From Dactylosporangium sucinum (GTDB lineage: Bacteria; Actinomycetota; Actinomycetes; Mycobacteriales; Micromonosporaceae), in NCBI RefSeq assembly GCF_014647515.1, contig NZ_BMPI01000005.1, positions 184,673-248,672 on the forward strand: a stretch of 64,000 bases of DNA, in the 5' to 3' direction. Position 1 is the first letter of the stretch; every line of letters starts with the position of its first letter. Below are positions 15,327 to 23,743 of this stretch, piece by piece. The position numbers were made by a program, and so were the translations under genes. Below the pieces are notes generated by a model. It was not told the origin of the DNA. It worked only from the letters and a program-made list of their open reading frames with translations, and searched no databases.

Positions 15327-16058
15327 ATGGCGAACGAACAGCTTGCCCCGCTGCCCGGCGCGCGCGAAGGACGCGATCCCTCCCGGGCCATCAAGCGGGG
15401 CCCGAGCCGGGTGCCGCCCGAGGTCGTCGCGGCCAACCAGCGCGACCGGCTGTTCGACGCGCTCGTGCACACGGTGGCCCAGAAGGGGTACGCCAACGCG
15501 ACCGTCAGCGACATCTGCCGGGCGGCCGGCGTGACCCGCCCGGCGTTCTACGCGCTCTTCGCCGGCAAGGACGACGCCCTCATCGCGACCTACCGCCACG
15601 GCACCGACCTGCTGCTCAAGCTCATGGAGGACGCGTACCGCGCGGAGCCCGACTGGCGCGACGGCGCCCGCTCCGCGCTGCGGGTGCTGTTGCAGGTGCT
15701 CGCCGAGCTGCCCGCCTTCGCGACCACGGCGGTCGTCGAGATCGACGCCGCCGGTCCGCTGGCGAGGGAGGAGCGCGCCCAACTGCTGCGCCGCTTCGAC
15801 CGCTTCTTCGCCGACGCGCCCCGCGCCGCGGACCTGCCGATGCCGGAGGAGCTGGTGGAGACGATCGTCGGCGGCATCTACGCGACGATCTACCGCTACG
15901 TGGCGAGCGGTCGCGTGGACCAGCTCCCCGGCCTGCTCCCGACGCTGTCGTACTTCACGCTCGTCCCCTTCGTCGGCCGCGAGGAGGCGGCGCTGGAACT
16001 CGACGACGCCCCGCCCCAGGGCCAGGCCCGCCCGAGCGGCTGCCCAATCACCCCCTGA
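15327..16058 (+). CDS. TetR/AcrR family transcriptional regulator
   Basis: The 243-residue protein has a TetR DNA-binding domain at residues 38-85 (RLFDALVHTVAQKGYANATV, DICRAAGVTRPAFYALFAGK) and an all-helical ligand-binding C-terminal part. It starts at ATG 15327; the Arg/Pro-rich first 35 residues are not typical of the family. The neighbouring TPR gene is divergent (72 bp away) and could be a target, but no clear operator palindrome is visible in that gap. Confidence 0.9.
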   Translation: MANEQLAPLPGAREGRDPSRAIKRGPSRVPPEVVAANQRDRLFDALVHTVAQKGYANATVSDICRAAGVTRPAFYALFAGKDDALIATYRHGTDLLLKLMEDAYRAEPDWRDGARSALRVLLQVLAELPAFATTAVVEIDAAGPLAREERAQLLRRFDRFFADAPRAADLPMPEELVETIVGGIYATIYRYVASGRVDQLPGLLPTLSYFTLVPFVGREEAALELDDAPPQGQARPSGCPITP

Positions 16059-16082
16059 CCGCCCGCCCAGCCCCCGTCGCCG

Positions 16083-16156
16083 CGCGATCTTGGGGTTGTG
16101 GTACCGGGAATATCCGATATGGGCGACAAATCCGGGACCACAACCCCAAGATCGCG
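16083..16156. repeat. palindromic element A1 between convergent genes
   Basis: The 20-bp arms at 16083-16102 and 16137-16156 are perfect inverted repeats (CGCGATCTTGGGGTTGTGGT) around a 34-bp loop. The arm shares the pattern GATCTTG-N3-TTGTGGT with A2 (39136) and A3 (60398). It lies 24 bp after the TetR stop and before the convergent AraC gene, so a bidirectional terminator role is plausible; there is no T-tract. Confidence 0.85.
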
Positions 16157-16157
16157 G

Positions 16158-16410
16158 GCGGTGGCGTCGGCGGACGCGGCGCGGTGGCGGCGGCGCGGTG
16201 GCGGCGGCGGACGCGGTGGCGGCGGACGCGGTGGCGGCGGCGCGGTGGCGGACGCGGCTCGGCGGCGGCGGAGGCGCGGGGCGGGCGCGGCACGGCGCGG
16301 GGCGGGCGGCAGGCGCGGGGCGGGCGCGGCACGGCGCGGGGCGGGCGCGGCACGGCGCGGGGCGGGCGGCGCGCGGCGGGCGGCAGGCGCGGGGCGGGCG
16401 CGCGCGGCGC
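16158..16410. repeat. low-complexity G+C tandem repeats
   Basis: This stretch is almost pure G/C. It is built from GCGGTGGCGGCG-type units, followed by GGCGCGGGGCGGGCGCGGCAC-like units of about 21 bp. No gene is supported here: all frames give Arg/Gly-rich nonsense. Confidence 0.8.
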
Positions 16411-16433
16411 GCGGTTGGTCGGTGGGAGCGGAG

Positions 16434-17354
16434 TCAGGCGGAGCGTGGAGTCAGCCGGCCCGGCAGCGCCGAGCGCTGATGCGGCACCCGCGGCGCGGGG
16501 GAGCGGCGCAGCGCCGCGCGGAACGCCCCCGGCGACTGCCCCGTCTCGCGGGCGAAGAAGCGCCCGAAGTTCGTCGGCTCGTCGAAGCCCAGCCGCCGCC
16601 CGACGTCGGCGACCGGATCCTCGCCCGTGGCCAGCAGCCGCTTCGCCTCCAGCGCGATCCGCTCGTCGATGAGCTGCTTCGCGCTGCGGCCGGTGACCGC
16701 CAGGCTGGCCCGGGTCAGCGTGCGGACCGAGCAGCGCAGCGCGTCCGCGTACTCCTCGACGCGCCGATGCGTGACGTCCCGCTCCAGCTCGGCCCGCAGC
16801 AGCCCGAGGAGCAGCGCCGCCGGACCGGCCGGCGGAGGCGGTGCGAGGGCCGCGATACGCATCAGCAGTACCGCCATCGAATGCGCGAGCAGCGCCGTGC
16901 CCAGCCGGGTCCCGCCGTATCGCGCCTGGTCCACGCCGATCTGGGCGATCTCGGCGACGATCGCCTCCTCGTCCTCGCCGGCCGGCTGCCAGCAGGTCGC
17001 CGCGAACGGGTCGGCCACCAGGTCCCGCAGCCCGTCGATCTCCGGCATCGTCGGCAGGATGCCGGGGGAGAACGCGAGCACGGTGGCGTCGAAGCCGGTC
17101 TGCCCGCCGAACTGGTGCACCTGGCCGGGCCGGCCCCACAGCAGGGTGCCGGGCCGGCACGCGTACGTCACGAAGTCGAGCGTGTGCGTGCCCTGCCCGG
17201 CGGTGACGAGCATGACGACGTGGTCCTCGGTGCGCTGCGGCATCCGGTCCACGGGGAGGTCGCTCAGCCGCGCGGCGGCGACCGGACCGGCGAGTGGCTG
17301 CACTGCAGCGACCGCCGCGCCCGGGGGCTGGGTGCGCGGGCCCGAACTGACCAT
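16434..17354 (-). CDS. AraC family regulator with cupin-type N-terminus
   Basis: In this 306-residue protein residues 1-150 form an AraC-binding (cupin-like) sensor domain (LLWGRPGQVHQFGG). The C-terminal 100 residues are an AraC/XylS double HTH with YADALRCSVRTLTRASLAVT and VGRRLGFDEPTNFGRFFARE, followed by GQSPGAFR. The ligand and targets are unknown; no enzyme gene is directly adjacent. TACAGT lies 10 nt before the ATG, so the mRNA leader may be very short. Confidence 0.88.
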   Translation of the reverse strand: MVSSGPRTQPPGAAVAAVQPLAGPVAAARLSDLPVDRMPQRTEDHVVMLVTAGQGTHTLDFVTYACRPGTLLWGRPGQVHQFGGQTGFDATVLAFSPGILPTMPEIDGLRDLVADPFAATCWQPAGEDEEAIVAEIAQIGVDQARYGGTRLGTALLAHSMAVLLMRIAALAPPPPAGPAALLLGLLRAELERDVTHRRVEEYADALRCSVRTLTRASLAVTGRSAKQLIDERIALEAKRLLATGEDPVADVGRRLGFDEPTNFGRFFARETGQSPGAFRAALRRSPAPRVPHQRSALPGRLTPRSA

Positions 17355-17406
17355 GACCAGCCCGACTGTACCGAAGCAGGGCCAGTCGGCAAGCCGGGCG
17401 AGCCGG

Positions 17407-17862
17407 TCACTGACGCAGGCCGAGACCGGCCACCTCCAGCTCCCGCAGCCGGACCTCCTCGAAGGCCGCGCCCAGCTCGTCGAGCCGCTCGGCCGACAGC
17501 GCCTCCTGCAGCGCCGGCAGCATCTGGGACTCCTCCTCCTCGACGTGGTGCCGGACCGCCTCGATGAAGTCCTCCAGCCGGTCCTCGAAGTCGGGTCCCT
17601 CGGGCGACATCCGCTGCAGGTCGTGCAGCATCCGCTCGGCCTGGTGGTGCTCGCCGGCGCCGTGATGGGCCTCCTCCTGCTCGCCGATCTCGGCCAGCAC
17701 GGGGTACACCCGCTCCTCCTCGGCGTGGCTGTGCGCCGTGAGCCGGGCGGCGCACTCGTCGAGCAGCTGCTGGCGATCGCCGGTGCCGGAGCGCAGCTTG
17801 TCGAAGAGCCGCTCCATGATCCGGTGGTCCTTCACGATCAGCGTGACGGCGTCGGTTGCCAT
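17407..17862 (-). CDS. hemerythrin domain protein
   Basis: The 151-residue protein starts at ATG 17862 behind GGGAGGGG. The iron-ligand His/Glu residues of the hemerythrin four-helix bundle are visible: DHR (H near 12), HSHAEEE (about 44-50), HHQAE (about 74) and HHVEEEE (about 104-110). Such proteins bind a di-iron site and sense or buffer O2, NO or peroxide. A SigB/SigF-type promoter precedes it (17904-17929), which implies general-stress expression. It is transcribed alone. Confidence 0.9.
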   Translation of the reverse strand: MATDAVTLIVKDHRIMERLFDKLRSGTGDRQQLLDECAARLTAHSHAEEERVYPVLAEIGEQEEAHHGAGEHHQAERMLHDLQRMSPEGPDFEDRLEDFIEAVRHHVEEEESQMLPALQEALSAERLDELGAAFEEVRLRELEVAGLGLRQ

Positions 17863-17903
17863 AACCCCTCCCGAAACGTTGCCAGTGACCTCTACGGTCG
17901 CGC

Positions 17904-17929
17904 GTACCCGGGGCCAAGCGGGGCCAAAC
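17904..17929 (-). promoter_or_regulatory. SigB/SigF-type promoter of hemerythrin
   Basis: On the minus strand GTTT (17929-17926) is followed by 16 bp and GGGTAC (17909-17904). This matches the actinobacterial stress-sigma consensus GNNT-N14-17-GGGTAY. The predicted start of transcription is about 35 nt upstream of ATG 17862. Confidence 0.65.
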
Positions 17930-18375
17930 GGGCGAATGAGACGAGCCAACTGCGCGGCTCGGCGTGCGGGGAGCGCTCTCCACCCCGATGATCGACCCAT
18001 GCGGTCCTGGCGCACACCCCCGGCGACCGGCCCGGCGAGACGGCGGCCGCCGTGCTCGCCGCGGCCGGGCTCGCCCGGGCGCCCCGGGTCGCCGGCCTGC
18101 AGCTGGGCGAGGCGGCGCTCGCCGCCGAGATAGGCATCGAGCCAAGTGCTGGCGAGCGCGAGCTGTTGTGGATAAGATCGATGGTTGTCGTCGCGAGGTC
18201 TGCCGCCGGAATCGCCGCGCCGGTGGCGGGCGCGTGCGCCGGCGGCGCCGACCTCCGGACGTCGACCGAACGACTGCGCCGGATGGGTTTCGGAGGCCGG
18301 GCCTGCGCTGGTGAACACCAGGCGGCCGGGGTCGGCGAAATCTTTGCGAACGCATAGACATTGTCGCCCGAACAT
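17930..18375. other. intergenic stretch without a convincing gene
   Basis: Several open frames cross this region on both strands, but none has a ribosome site together with recognisable protein sequence. The plus-strand part from 18000 to 18175 has coding-like composition (DRPGETAAAVLAAAGLARAP) and could be a gene remnant; I cannot name it. Confidence 0.4.
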
Positions 18376-18419
18376 ATTGCCGAATGGCAATTGATCACAC
18401 TATGCATTGTCGACAATGC
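18376..18419. promoter_or_regulatory. two palindromes in an AT-rich island upstream of the conservon
   Basis: ATTGCC-GAAT-GGCAAT (18376-18391) and the perfect 16-bp palindrome GCATTGTCGACAATGC (18404-18419) lie in a stretch unusually AT-rich for this genome (about 18340-18430). They are likely protein-binding sites, but the protein is unknown. They lie 313 bp or more upstream of cvnA. Confidence 0.5.
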
Positions 18420-18594
18420 TTAGTGTAACTATTTCGAGCACGTAACTTCTGCGTCACGCGGAGGTTTCAGACCGCGGCGAACTAACCCCCGAATCCCACC
18501 AGAAGCAGCCGTTAGGGTCCGTACGTCTTCCGGAATCCGAGGCGAACGGATGAGTGAGAAAGAGGCGATCGTCGCTGGGTGGCGTACGTCGGTA

Positions 18595-18623
18595 TTGACA
18601 CGGATCGGCCGACCTGTGATTGT
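18595..18623 (+). promoter_or_regulatory. SigA-like promoter of the conservon/transporter operon
   Basis: TTGACA (18595-18600), 17 bp, then GATTGT (18618-18623) is a near-consensus promoter about 108 bp upstream of the chosen cvnA start. No other candidate of this quality lies between 18420 and 18730. Confidence 0.5.
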
Positions 18624-18731
18624 GCTCAACGTCGATGCGCAGAGTGGGAAGATTGAGCGCCGATCGCGCTGCCTCCCGCTCGTCTGCGCTTGACCTGCAT
18701 TGTCAACCTCGGATGCTTGCGGGGACTTTTC

Positions 18732-21497
18732 GTGACCCAAAGCCAGAGTGCGCTGCCCGTGCCCGCCCAACGGCAGGGCCGCGACCCTCGGCAGATCGAG
18801 CGCCGACCGACCCGGCACAACCGCCACGACCAGCCGGTGCCCGGCGGTGGCGGGGGACGCGGGCAGCGCGCGGGCCGCCGGATCATCGACCAGCTGCGCC
18901 TCATCGTCGCCGTGCCGCTCGTCGCCGTCGTGGTGTTCGCCGGCATCGCCCTCATCACCACTGTCCAGCAGGTGAACCGGAGCCGGAGCCTGCAGAACCT
19001 CGCCTCCCTCGCCTCGGAGGCGGGTGGCCTCGCCCATGCGCTCCAGCGTGAGCGGGCCGCGGCGGTGAACGTGGTGCTGAACAACTCGCCCCAGCAGATC
19101 GACGCCTTCAACCAGCAGGCGATGCTGACCGACGACACCGCCCGCAGCTATGCGGAGAAGCGCGGCTCGGTCACCGGCAACGACCTGCTCAACCGCATCG
19201 ACAGCAGCCTCGCGTCGCTCATCAAGGTCCGCGAGCAGGTGCGGAACAAGGACGCGAAGGTCACCGTCTCCGGTCTGGCCTTCACCTACCGCATCCTCGT
19301 CGCCGACCTGCTCACCTACCGCGAGTCCGTGGCCCGCTCCGGCGCGCCGACCGACCTCGCCGACGAGATCCGCGCCGCCGCGGCGCTCTCCCGGGCCGCC
19401 GAGTCGCTCGGCCAGCAGCAGGTCGCGGTGCTCCGCGCCCTCGCCGCGGGCGGGCTGACCCCCGCGCTCCAGGTGGAGATCACCGCGACGCGCACGAGCT
19501 TCACCGAGGCCTCGGTGTCGTTCAACCAGCTCGCGCCGGCCGAGTGGCGGACCTGGTACGAGCAGGCCAGCACCGGTGACCAGGTCGTCGCCGCGCAGCG
19601 CTTCCAGGACCAGGTCGCCCGCACCGCGGCCGGACAGCCGATCGCCCTCGACTCGGTCGGCTGGATCAACGCGATGTCCGGCTGGTCGGGCCTGCTCTAC
19701 CAGGTGGAGCAGAAGGCCGACGACGCGGTCGTCGCCGCCGTGGCCGAGCTGCGCGACGACCAGATGACCCAGGCCGCCATCCAGATCGCCGCTGTGGCCG
19801 CCGTGCTGCTCATCGCGATCATCCTGACCGGTATGGTCGCCCGGCGCATCACGCGGCGCCTGCGGTACCTGCACGACGCCGCCCGCACCGTCGCCTTCGA
19901 GCAGCTGCCGGCGGTCGTCTCCGAGCTGCGGGCCGCCGCGCCCGGCACGGTCGACCCGGACGAGGTCGCCGACCGCGCCTCGGCCACGCTGACCGTGGGC
20001 GGCGCCGACGAGGTCGCCGACGTGGCCAACGCCTTCCGCGCGGTCCACCGCGAGGCGGTCCGGATCGCCGGTGAGCAGGCCGTCATGCGGTCCAACGTCG
20101 CCGAGATCTTCGTCCACCTGTCCCGCCGCGAGCAACGACTGGTCGACGCGGTGCTGGCCCAGGTCGACCGGGTCGAGCGGGACGAGACCGACCCCGACCG
20201 GCTGCAACAGCTGTACCAACTGGACCACCTCGCCACCCGGATGGCCCGGATCAACCTGAGCCTCCTGGTGCTGGGCGGCTCCGGGGCCGCCCGCGTCCGG
20301 CGCGAGGACGCGCCGCTCGGCAAGGTCCTCCAGGCGGCAATCTCACAGATCGAGCACTACGTCCGGGTCCGCTTCGGCAGCATCGACGACGACGTCGCCG
20401 TGGTCGCCGAGGCGGTCGACGAGATCGTGCACCTCCTGGCCGAGCTGCTGGACAACGCGACCGGCTACTCCCCGCCGGAGTCGGAGGTCTGGGTCACCGC
20501 CCGGGGGCTCGGCGACCGGGTCATCATCCAGATCGTCGACTCCGGCGTCGGCCTGGCGCCGGCCCGTCGCGAGCAGCTCAACGACCTGCTGGCCGAGCCG
20601 CCGGCGATCGACATCGCCGCGGTCCGCGCCATGGGTCTCACCGTGGTCGGGCACATCGCCGCGCGGTACAACATCCTCGTCCAGCTCCGTCCCGGCCAGC
20701 ACACCGGCACGCTCGCCGAGGTGACCATCCCCAGCACGGTGTTCCGCCCGATCATGGCGTCGGAGCGGCAGCCGCAGCTGGCCCCGGTGGGCGCCGGCTC
20801 CGGCGGCCAGGGCGCGCCGCCGCGCCCGGCCAACGACCTGTTCACGCCGCAGACCCAGCAGCAGCCGGCGGTCGCGTCGCCGGAGAGCAGCCTCTTCTCG
20901 GTTCCCACGCAGGAGCTCCGCGCGGTGCCGCACGCACCGTCGATGCCGGCGGCGCCGCAGGCATACCAGCCGCAGGCGTACCAACCGCCGATCGCGATGC
21001 CGGCGGGGCCCGTGTCCCCGCCGCCGCCACCCGCGTCGCCGCCGCCGCCCGGCCCGGGCGCGTGGCCCCCGTTGCCGCCGCCCGACGTGCCGGCCGTGCT
21101 CGCCGCGGTCGCCGACGAGTCGATCGAGCTGCCCATCTTCAAGTCGGTCAACGGGTGGTTCCGGGTCGAGTCCTCGTCGCCGCCGCCGCCGGTGTCGGCG
21201 CCGGTGGCCGCGGTGGAGACCACGTTCGCCGAGCCGGTGAACTGGGAGACCAGCGCCGACGTCGGCTGGCGGGCGGCCCAGCAGGCCGCGACCCCGCAGG
21301 TCAGCTCCACCACCTCGTCCGGCCTGCCGGTCCGGTCGGCGGGGCGGCACCTCGTGCCCGGCGCCGCCGAGCCGACTCCGGCTGAGCGTGCGGCCGCCAC
21401 CGGCAGCGGTGCGCCGCGCCGCGACCCCACCAAGGTCGCCGCTGCGATGTCTGCTTACGCCCGCGGTGTGGCCAACCGCCGTACCTCGGCGAACTGA
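18732..21497 (+). CDS. cvnA: CvnA-type sensor: nitrate/nitrite-sensing domain + HAMP + HATPase
   Basis: The protein has about 921 residues from GTG 18732 (a start at 18690 is possible). After a basic tail come TM1 (about 57-80), an extracytoplasmic NIT-like helical sensor (AHALQRERAAAVNVVLNNSP), TM2 (about 347-375) and a HAMP-like linker. A dimerisation helix with LYQLDHLATRMARINLSLLV precedes the GHKL ATPase (ELLDNATGYSPPESEV; DSGVGLAPARREQLNDLL; AVRAMGLTVVGHIA). A Pro/Gln-rich tail ends in the conserved SAYARGVANRR. This is the CvnA component of actinobacterial conservons, a G-protein-coupled-like signalling set. It heads an operon reaching to 26965. Confidence 0.9.
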   Translation: MTQSQSALPVPAQRQGRDPRQIERRPTRHNRHDQPVPGGGGGRGQRAGRRIIDQLRLIVAVPLVAVVVFAGIALITTVQQVNRSRSLQNLASLASEAGGLAHALQRERAAAVNVVLNNSPQQIDAFNQQAMLTDDTARSYAEKRGSVTGNDLLNRIDSSLASLIKVREQVRNKDAKVTVSGLAFTYRILVADLLTYRESVARSGAPTDLADEIRAAAALSRAAESLGQQQVAVLRALAAGGLTPALQVEITATRTSFTEASVSFNQLAPAEWRTWYEQASTGDQVVAAQRFQDQVARTAAGQPIALDSVGWINAMSGWSGLLYQVEQKADDAVVAAVAELRDDQMTQAAIQIAAVAAVLLIAIILTGMVARRITRRLRYLHDAARTVAFEQLPAVVSELRAAAPGTVDPDEVADRASATLTVGGADEVADVANAFRAVHREAVRIAGEQAVMRSNVAEIFVHLSRREQRLVDAVLAQVDRVERDETDPDRLQQLYQLDHLATRMARINLSLLVLGGSGAARVRREDAPLGKVLQAAISQIEHYVRVRFGSIDDDVAVVAEAVDEIVHLLAELLDNATGYSPPESEVWVTARGLGDRVIIQIVDSGVGLAPARREQLNDLLAEPPAIDIAAVRAMGLTVVGHIAARYNILVQLRPGQHTGTLAEVTIPSTVFRPIMASERQPQLAPVGAGSGGQGAPPRPANDLFTPQTQQQPAVASPESSLFSVPTQELRAVPHAPSMPAAPQAYQPQAYQPPIAMPAGPVSPPPPPASPPPPGPGAWPPLPPPDVPAVLAAVADESIELPIFKSVNGWFRVESSSPPPPVSAPVAAVETTFAEPVNWETSADVGWRAAQQAATPQVSSTTSSGLPVRSAGRHLVPGAAEPTPAERAAATGSGAPRRDPTKVAAAMSAYARGVANRRTSAN

Positions 21498-21527
21498 ACC
21501 ACGTGAGGAAACGAGAGGACCACTTCT

Positions 21528-21923
21528 GTGACCGACCCGAGGGATCTCGGTTGGCTGCTGGACAGTTTTGCGAGCCGCACGCCTGACGTCGCCCACGCGC
21601 TGGCGATCTCGACGGACGGACTCGTGCTGGCCCATACCCGGGCGCTGCCCCGCGACCGGGCCGACCAGCTCGCCGCCACCGGCAGCGGCCTTGTCGCGCT
21701 GCTCGCCGGCGCGGCCCGGTTCTTCGAGGCCGGTAGCGTGATCTCGAACGTGACGCAGCTCGACGGCGGCTTCATGTTCTGCATGGCGTTCAGCGACGGC
21801 GCCTCGCTGCTCGTGCTCGCCTCGCCGAACGCCGACGTCGGCAAGGTCTCCTACGAGATGACCGAGCTCGCGAACCGCATCGGCGACGCGCTGACTCCGG
21901 CCGTGCGGGGACCGTCGTTGTGA
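21528..21923 (+). CDS. cvnB: roadblock/LC7 (MglB-like) protein of the conservon
   Basis: The 131-residue protein starts at GTG 21528 behind AGAGGAC. It is a roadblock/LC7 domain: LGWLLDSFASRTPDVAHALA, ISTDGLVLAHTRALPRDRAD, and the closing MTELANRIGDALTPAVRG. In conservons CvnB acts as a regulator of the small GTPase CvnD, comparable to MglB. Its stop overlaps the GTPase start by 4 nt. The usual cvnC (DUF742) gene between them is absent. Confidence 0.93.
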   Translation: MTDPRDLGWLLDSFASRTPDVAHALAISTDGLVLAHTRALPRDRADQLAATGSGLVALLAGAARFFEAGSVISNVTQLDGGFMFCMAFSDGASLLVLASPNADVGKVSYEMTELANRIGDALTPAVRGPSL

Positions 21924-22498
21924 CCGAGCCAGCGCATCGCGGCCGTCCCACCGCAGTCAAGATCATCATTGCGGGTGGCTTCGGCGCGGGTAAGACCACG
22001 CTCGTCGGCGCGATCTCCGAGATCCCGCCGGTCACCACCGAAGCGCTGATGACCACCGCCAGCATGGCGCACGACGACGCGTCGCTCGTGCCCGACAAGG
22101 GCAGCACCACGGTCGCCATGGACTTCGGTCGCATCACGCTCTACCAGGACCTGGTGCTGTACCTCTTCGGCACCCCGGGTCAGAAGCGGTTCTGGTTCAT
22201 GTGGGACGAGCTGTGCCGCGGCGCCATCGGCGCCGTGGTCATCGCCGACACCCGCCGGCTCGCGGACTGCTTCGGGGCCATCGACTTCTTCGAGAACCGG
22301 CGGCTGCCCTACGTCATCGCGGTGAACAACTTCGAGGGGGCGCCGCGCTACCACCTCGAGGACATCCGGGAAGCGCTGGCCATCCATCGCAGCGTGCCCA
22401 TGCTCGACGCCGACGTGCGCTCCCGGGCGTCGGCGAAGGAGATTCTCGTGACCGTCACCGAACACGCACTGGCGCTGCGCACCGGCGTGCGCCGGTAG
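21920..22498 (+). CDS. cvnD: CvnD-type small GTPase (ATP/GTP-binding protein)
   Basis: The start is GTG 21920, overlapping the cvnB stop; 192 aa. Walker A is GGFGAGKTT (about 19-27), the switch II-like segment is LFGTPGQKRFWFMWDEL, and VIAVNNFEGAPRYHLEDIR replaces the classical N-K-x-D, as is normal for this MglA-like family. It should act as the output switch of the CvnA-CvnB complex at the membrane. It is followed by a transporter gene 43 bp downstream, without a visible terminator, so transporter and switch are probably co-expressed. Confidence 0.93.
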   Translation: MTEPAHRGRPTAVKIIIAGGFGAGKTTLVGAISEIPPVTTEALMTTASMAHDDASLVPDKGSTTVAMDFGRITLYQDLVLYLFGTPGQKRFWFMWDELCRGAIGAVVIADTRRLADCFGAIDFFENRRLPYVIAVNNFEGAPRYHLEDIREALAIHRSVPMLDADVRSRASAKEILVTVTEHALALRTGVRR

Positions 22499-22541
22499 CA
22501 CGTCAGCTCAGCCACGAAGAATGCACATCAAGAGGAGACCC

Positions 22542-23738
22542 ATGTCCCTGCACGGACGCTGGACCAGAGCGGTCAGCGCAATCCTGGCGACCGGCCTGCT
22601 GCTCGCCGCGGCCGGCTGCGCCAAAGACGAGGAGTCGGGGAGCAACGGCACGGCCTCGACCCTGAAGATCGGCTTCCTCGGCTCGCTCAGTGGCACCTAC
22701 CAGGCGGTCGGCACCGACCTGAAGAAGGGCTTCGAGCTCTACCTCAAGATGCACGACGGCAAGCTCGGCGGCCACCCGATCGACCTGAAGATCGCCGACG
22801 AGGGCGACGGCGCGGACACCGCGGTGCCCGCCGCAACGAAGCTCATCAAGGACGAGAAGGTCCTCGCGCTGACGGGCATCGTCGGCGGTGGCTCGGTGGC
22901 CGGTGTCGTGAAGCTGCTCGACGAGGCGAAGGTGCCGCTCATCGGCTCCAACGGCCGCCCCGAGCTCAAGGACCAGACGCAGCACGTGTGGACGACGAGC
23001 TTCATGTCGACGGACCCCGGACAGTCGATCGCGCAGTTCATCAAGGACAAGGTCAACGGCCCGGTCTTCGCGATCGGCCCGAACTACCAGGGTGGCCACG
23101 ACGAGGTCGGCGGCTTCACCACCGAGTTCGCCAAGATCGGCGGCAAGCTGGCCAACCCGAACGGCGAGACGCTGTGGACGCCGTTCCCGACGACCACCAA
23201 CTTCCTGCCGTACCTGTCGCAGGTCAAGGCGGCCAACGCGAAGGCCGTCTACACCTTCTACGCCGGCAAGGCCGCGATCGACTTCGTGAAGCAGTACAAG
23301 CAGTCCGACGCGAAGGACATCCCGCTGTACGGCGCGTTCCTCACCGAGGGCTCGGTGCTGCAGGCCGAGGGTGACGCGGCCATGGGCGTCTTCACCGTCT
23401 GCAACTACTCGCCCGACCTCGACAACGAGGAGAACCGCAAGTTCGTCGCCGCCTGGCAGCAGTCCTACCCGGACGCGACCCCGACCACGTACGCGATGGC
23501 GTCGTACGACGCGGCGGCCGTGCTCGACCGGGCCATCGCGGCGGCCGGCGACAACGTCACCTCGGAGACGATCAACGAGCAGGTCGGCAAGCTGGGCCAG
23601 ATCTCCAGCCCGCGCGGCCAGTGGCAGTTCGGCAAGAACCACGCGCCGATCCAGAAGTGGTACCTGCGTGAGGTCCGCAGCGACGGCCGGGCCATCGCGA
23701 ACGTGCTGGTGCAGGACCTCGCGACGGTTGGTGCCTAG
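22542..23738 (+). CDS. ABC transporter substrate-binding lipoprotein (Leu/Ile/Val-binding type)
   Basis: The 398-residue protein is a type I periplasmic-binding-fold lipoprotein. I chose ATG 22542 because AGAGGAG precedes it; the upstream ATG 22521 lacks such a site. The signal peptide ends in LAAAGC with Cys26. The mature part starts with STLKIGFLGSLSGTYQAVGT, the hallmark of the branched-chain amino acid/amide-binding family. The true ligand (amino acid, urea, amide or aromatic acid) cannot be deduced. Its four transporter partners follow with overlapping starts. Confidence 0.92.
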   Translation: MSLHGRWTRAVSAILATGLLLAAAGCAKDEESGSNGTASTLKIGFLGSLSGTYQAVGTDLKKGFELYLKMHDGKLGGHPIDLKIADEGDGADTAVPAATKLIKDEKVLALTGIVGGGSVAGVVKLLDEAKVPLIGSNGRPELKDQTQHVWTTSFMSTDPGQSIAQFIKDKVNGPVFAIGPNYQGGHDEVGGFTTEFAKIGGKLANPNGETLWTPFPTTTNFLPYLSQVKAANAKAVYTFYAGKAAIDFVKQYKQSDAKDIPLYGAFLTEGSVLQAEGDAAMGVFTVCNYSPDLDNEENRKFVAAWQQSYPDATPTTYAMASYDAAAVLDRAIAAAGDNVTSETINEQVGKLGQISSPRGQWQFGKNHAPIQKWYLREVRSDGRAIANVLVQDLATVGA

Positions 23739-23743
23739 CTCAG

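Noticed and set aside
16158..16410. Arg/Gly-rich open frames in the GC repeat
   Set aside because: They arise from low-complexity GC repeats and read in several frames alike.
17964..18360. Small plus- and minus-strand open frames between hemerythrin and cvnA
   Set aside because: No ribosome site with matching start and no recognisable protein family; at most a decayed fragment.
21920..22498. Signal-recognition or ABC ATPase
   Set aside because: The P-loop protein has the MglA-like GTPG-Q-R switch and follows a roadblock gene, which fits CvnD and not an ABC or SRP protein.
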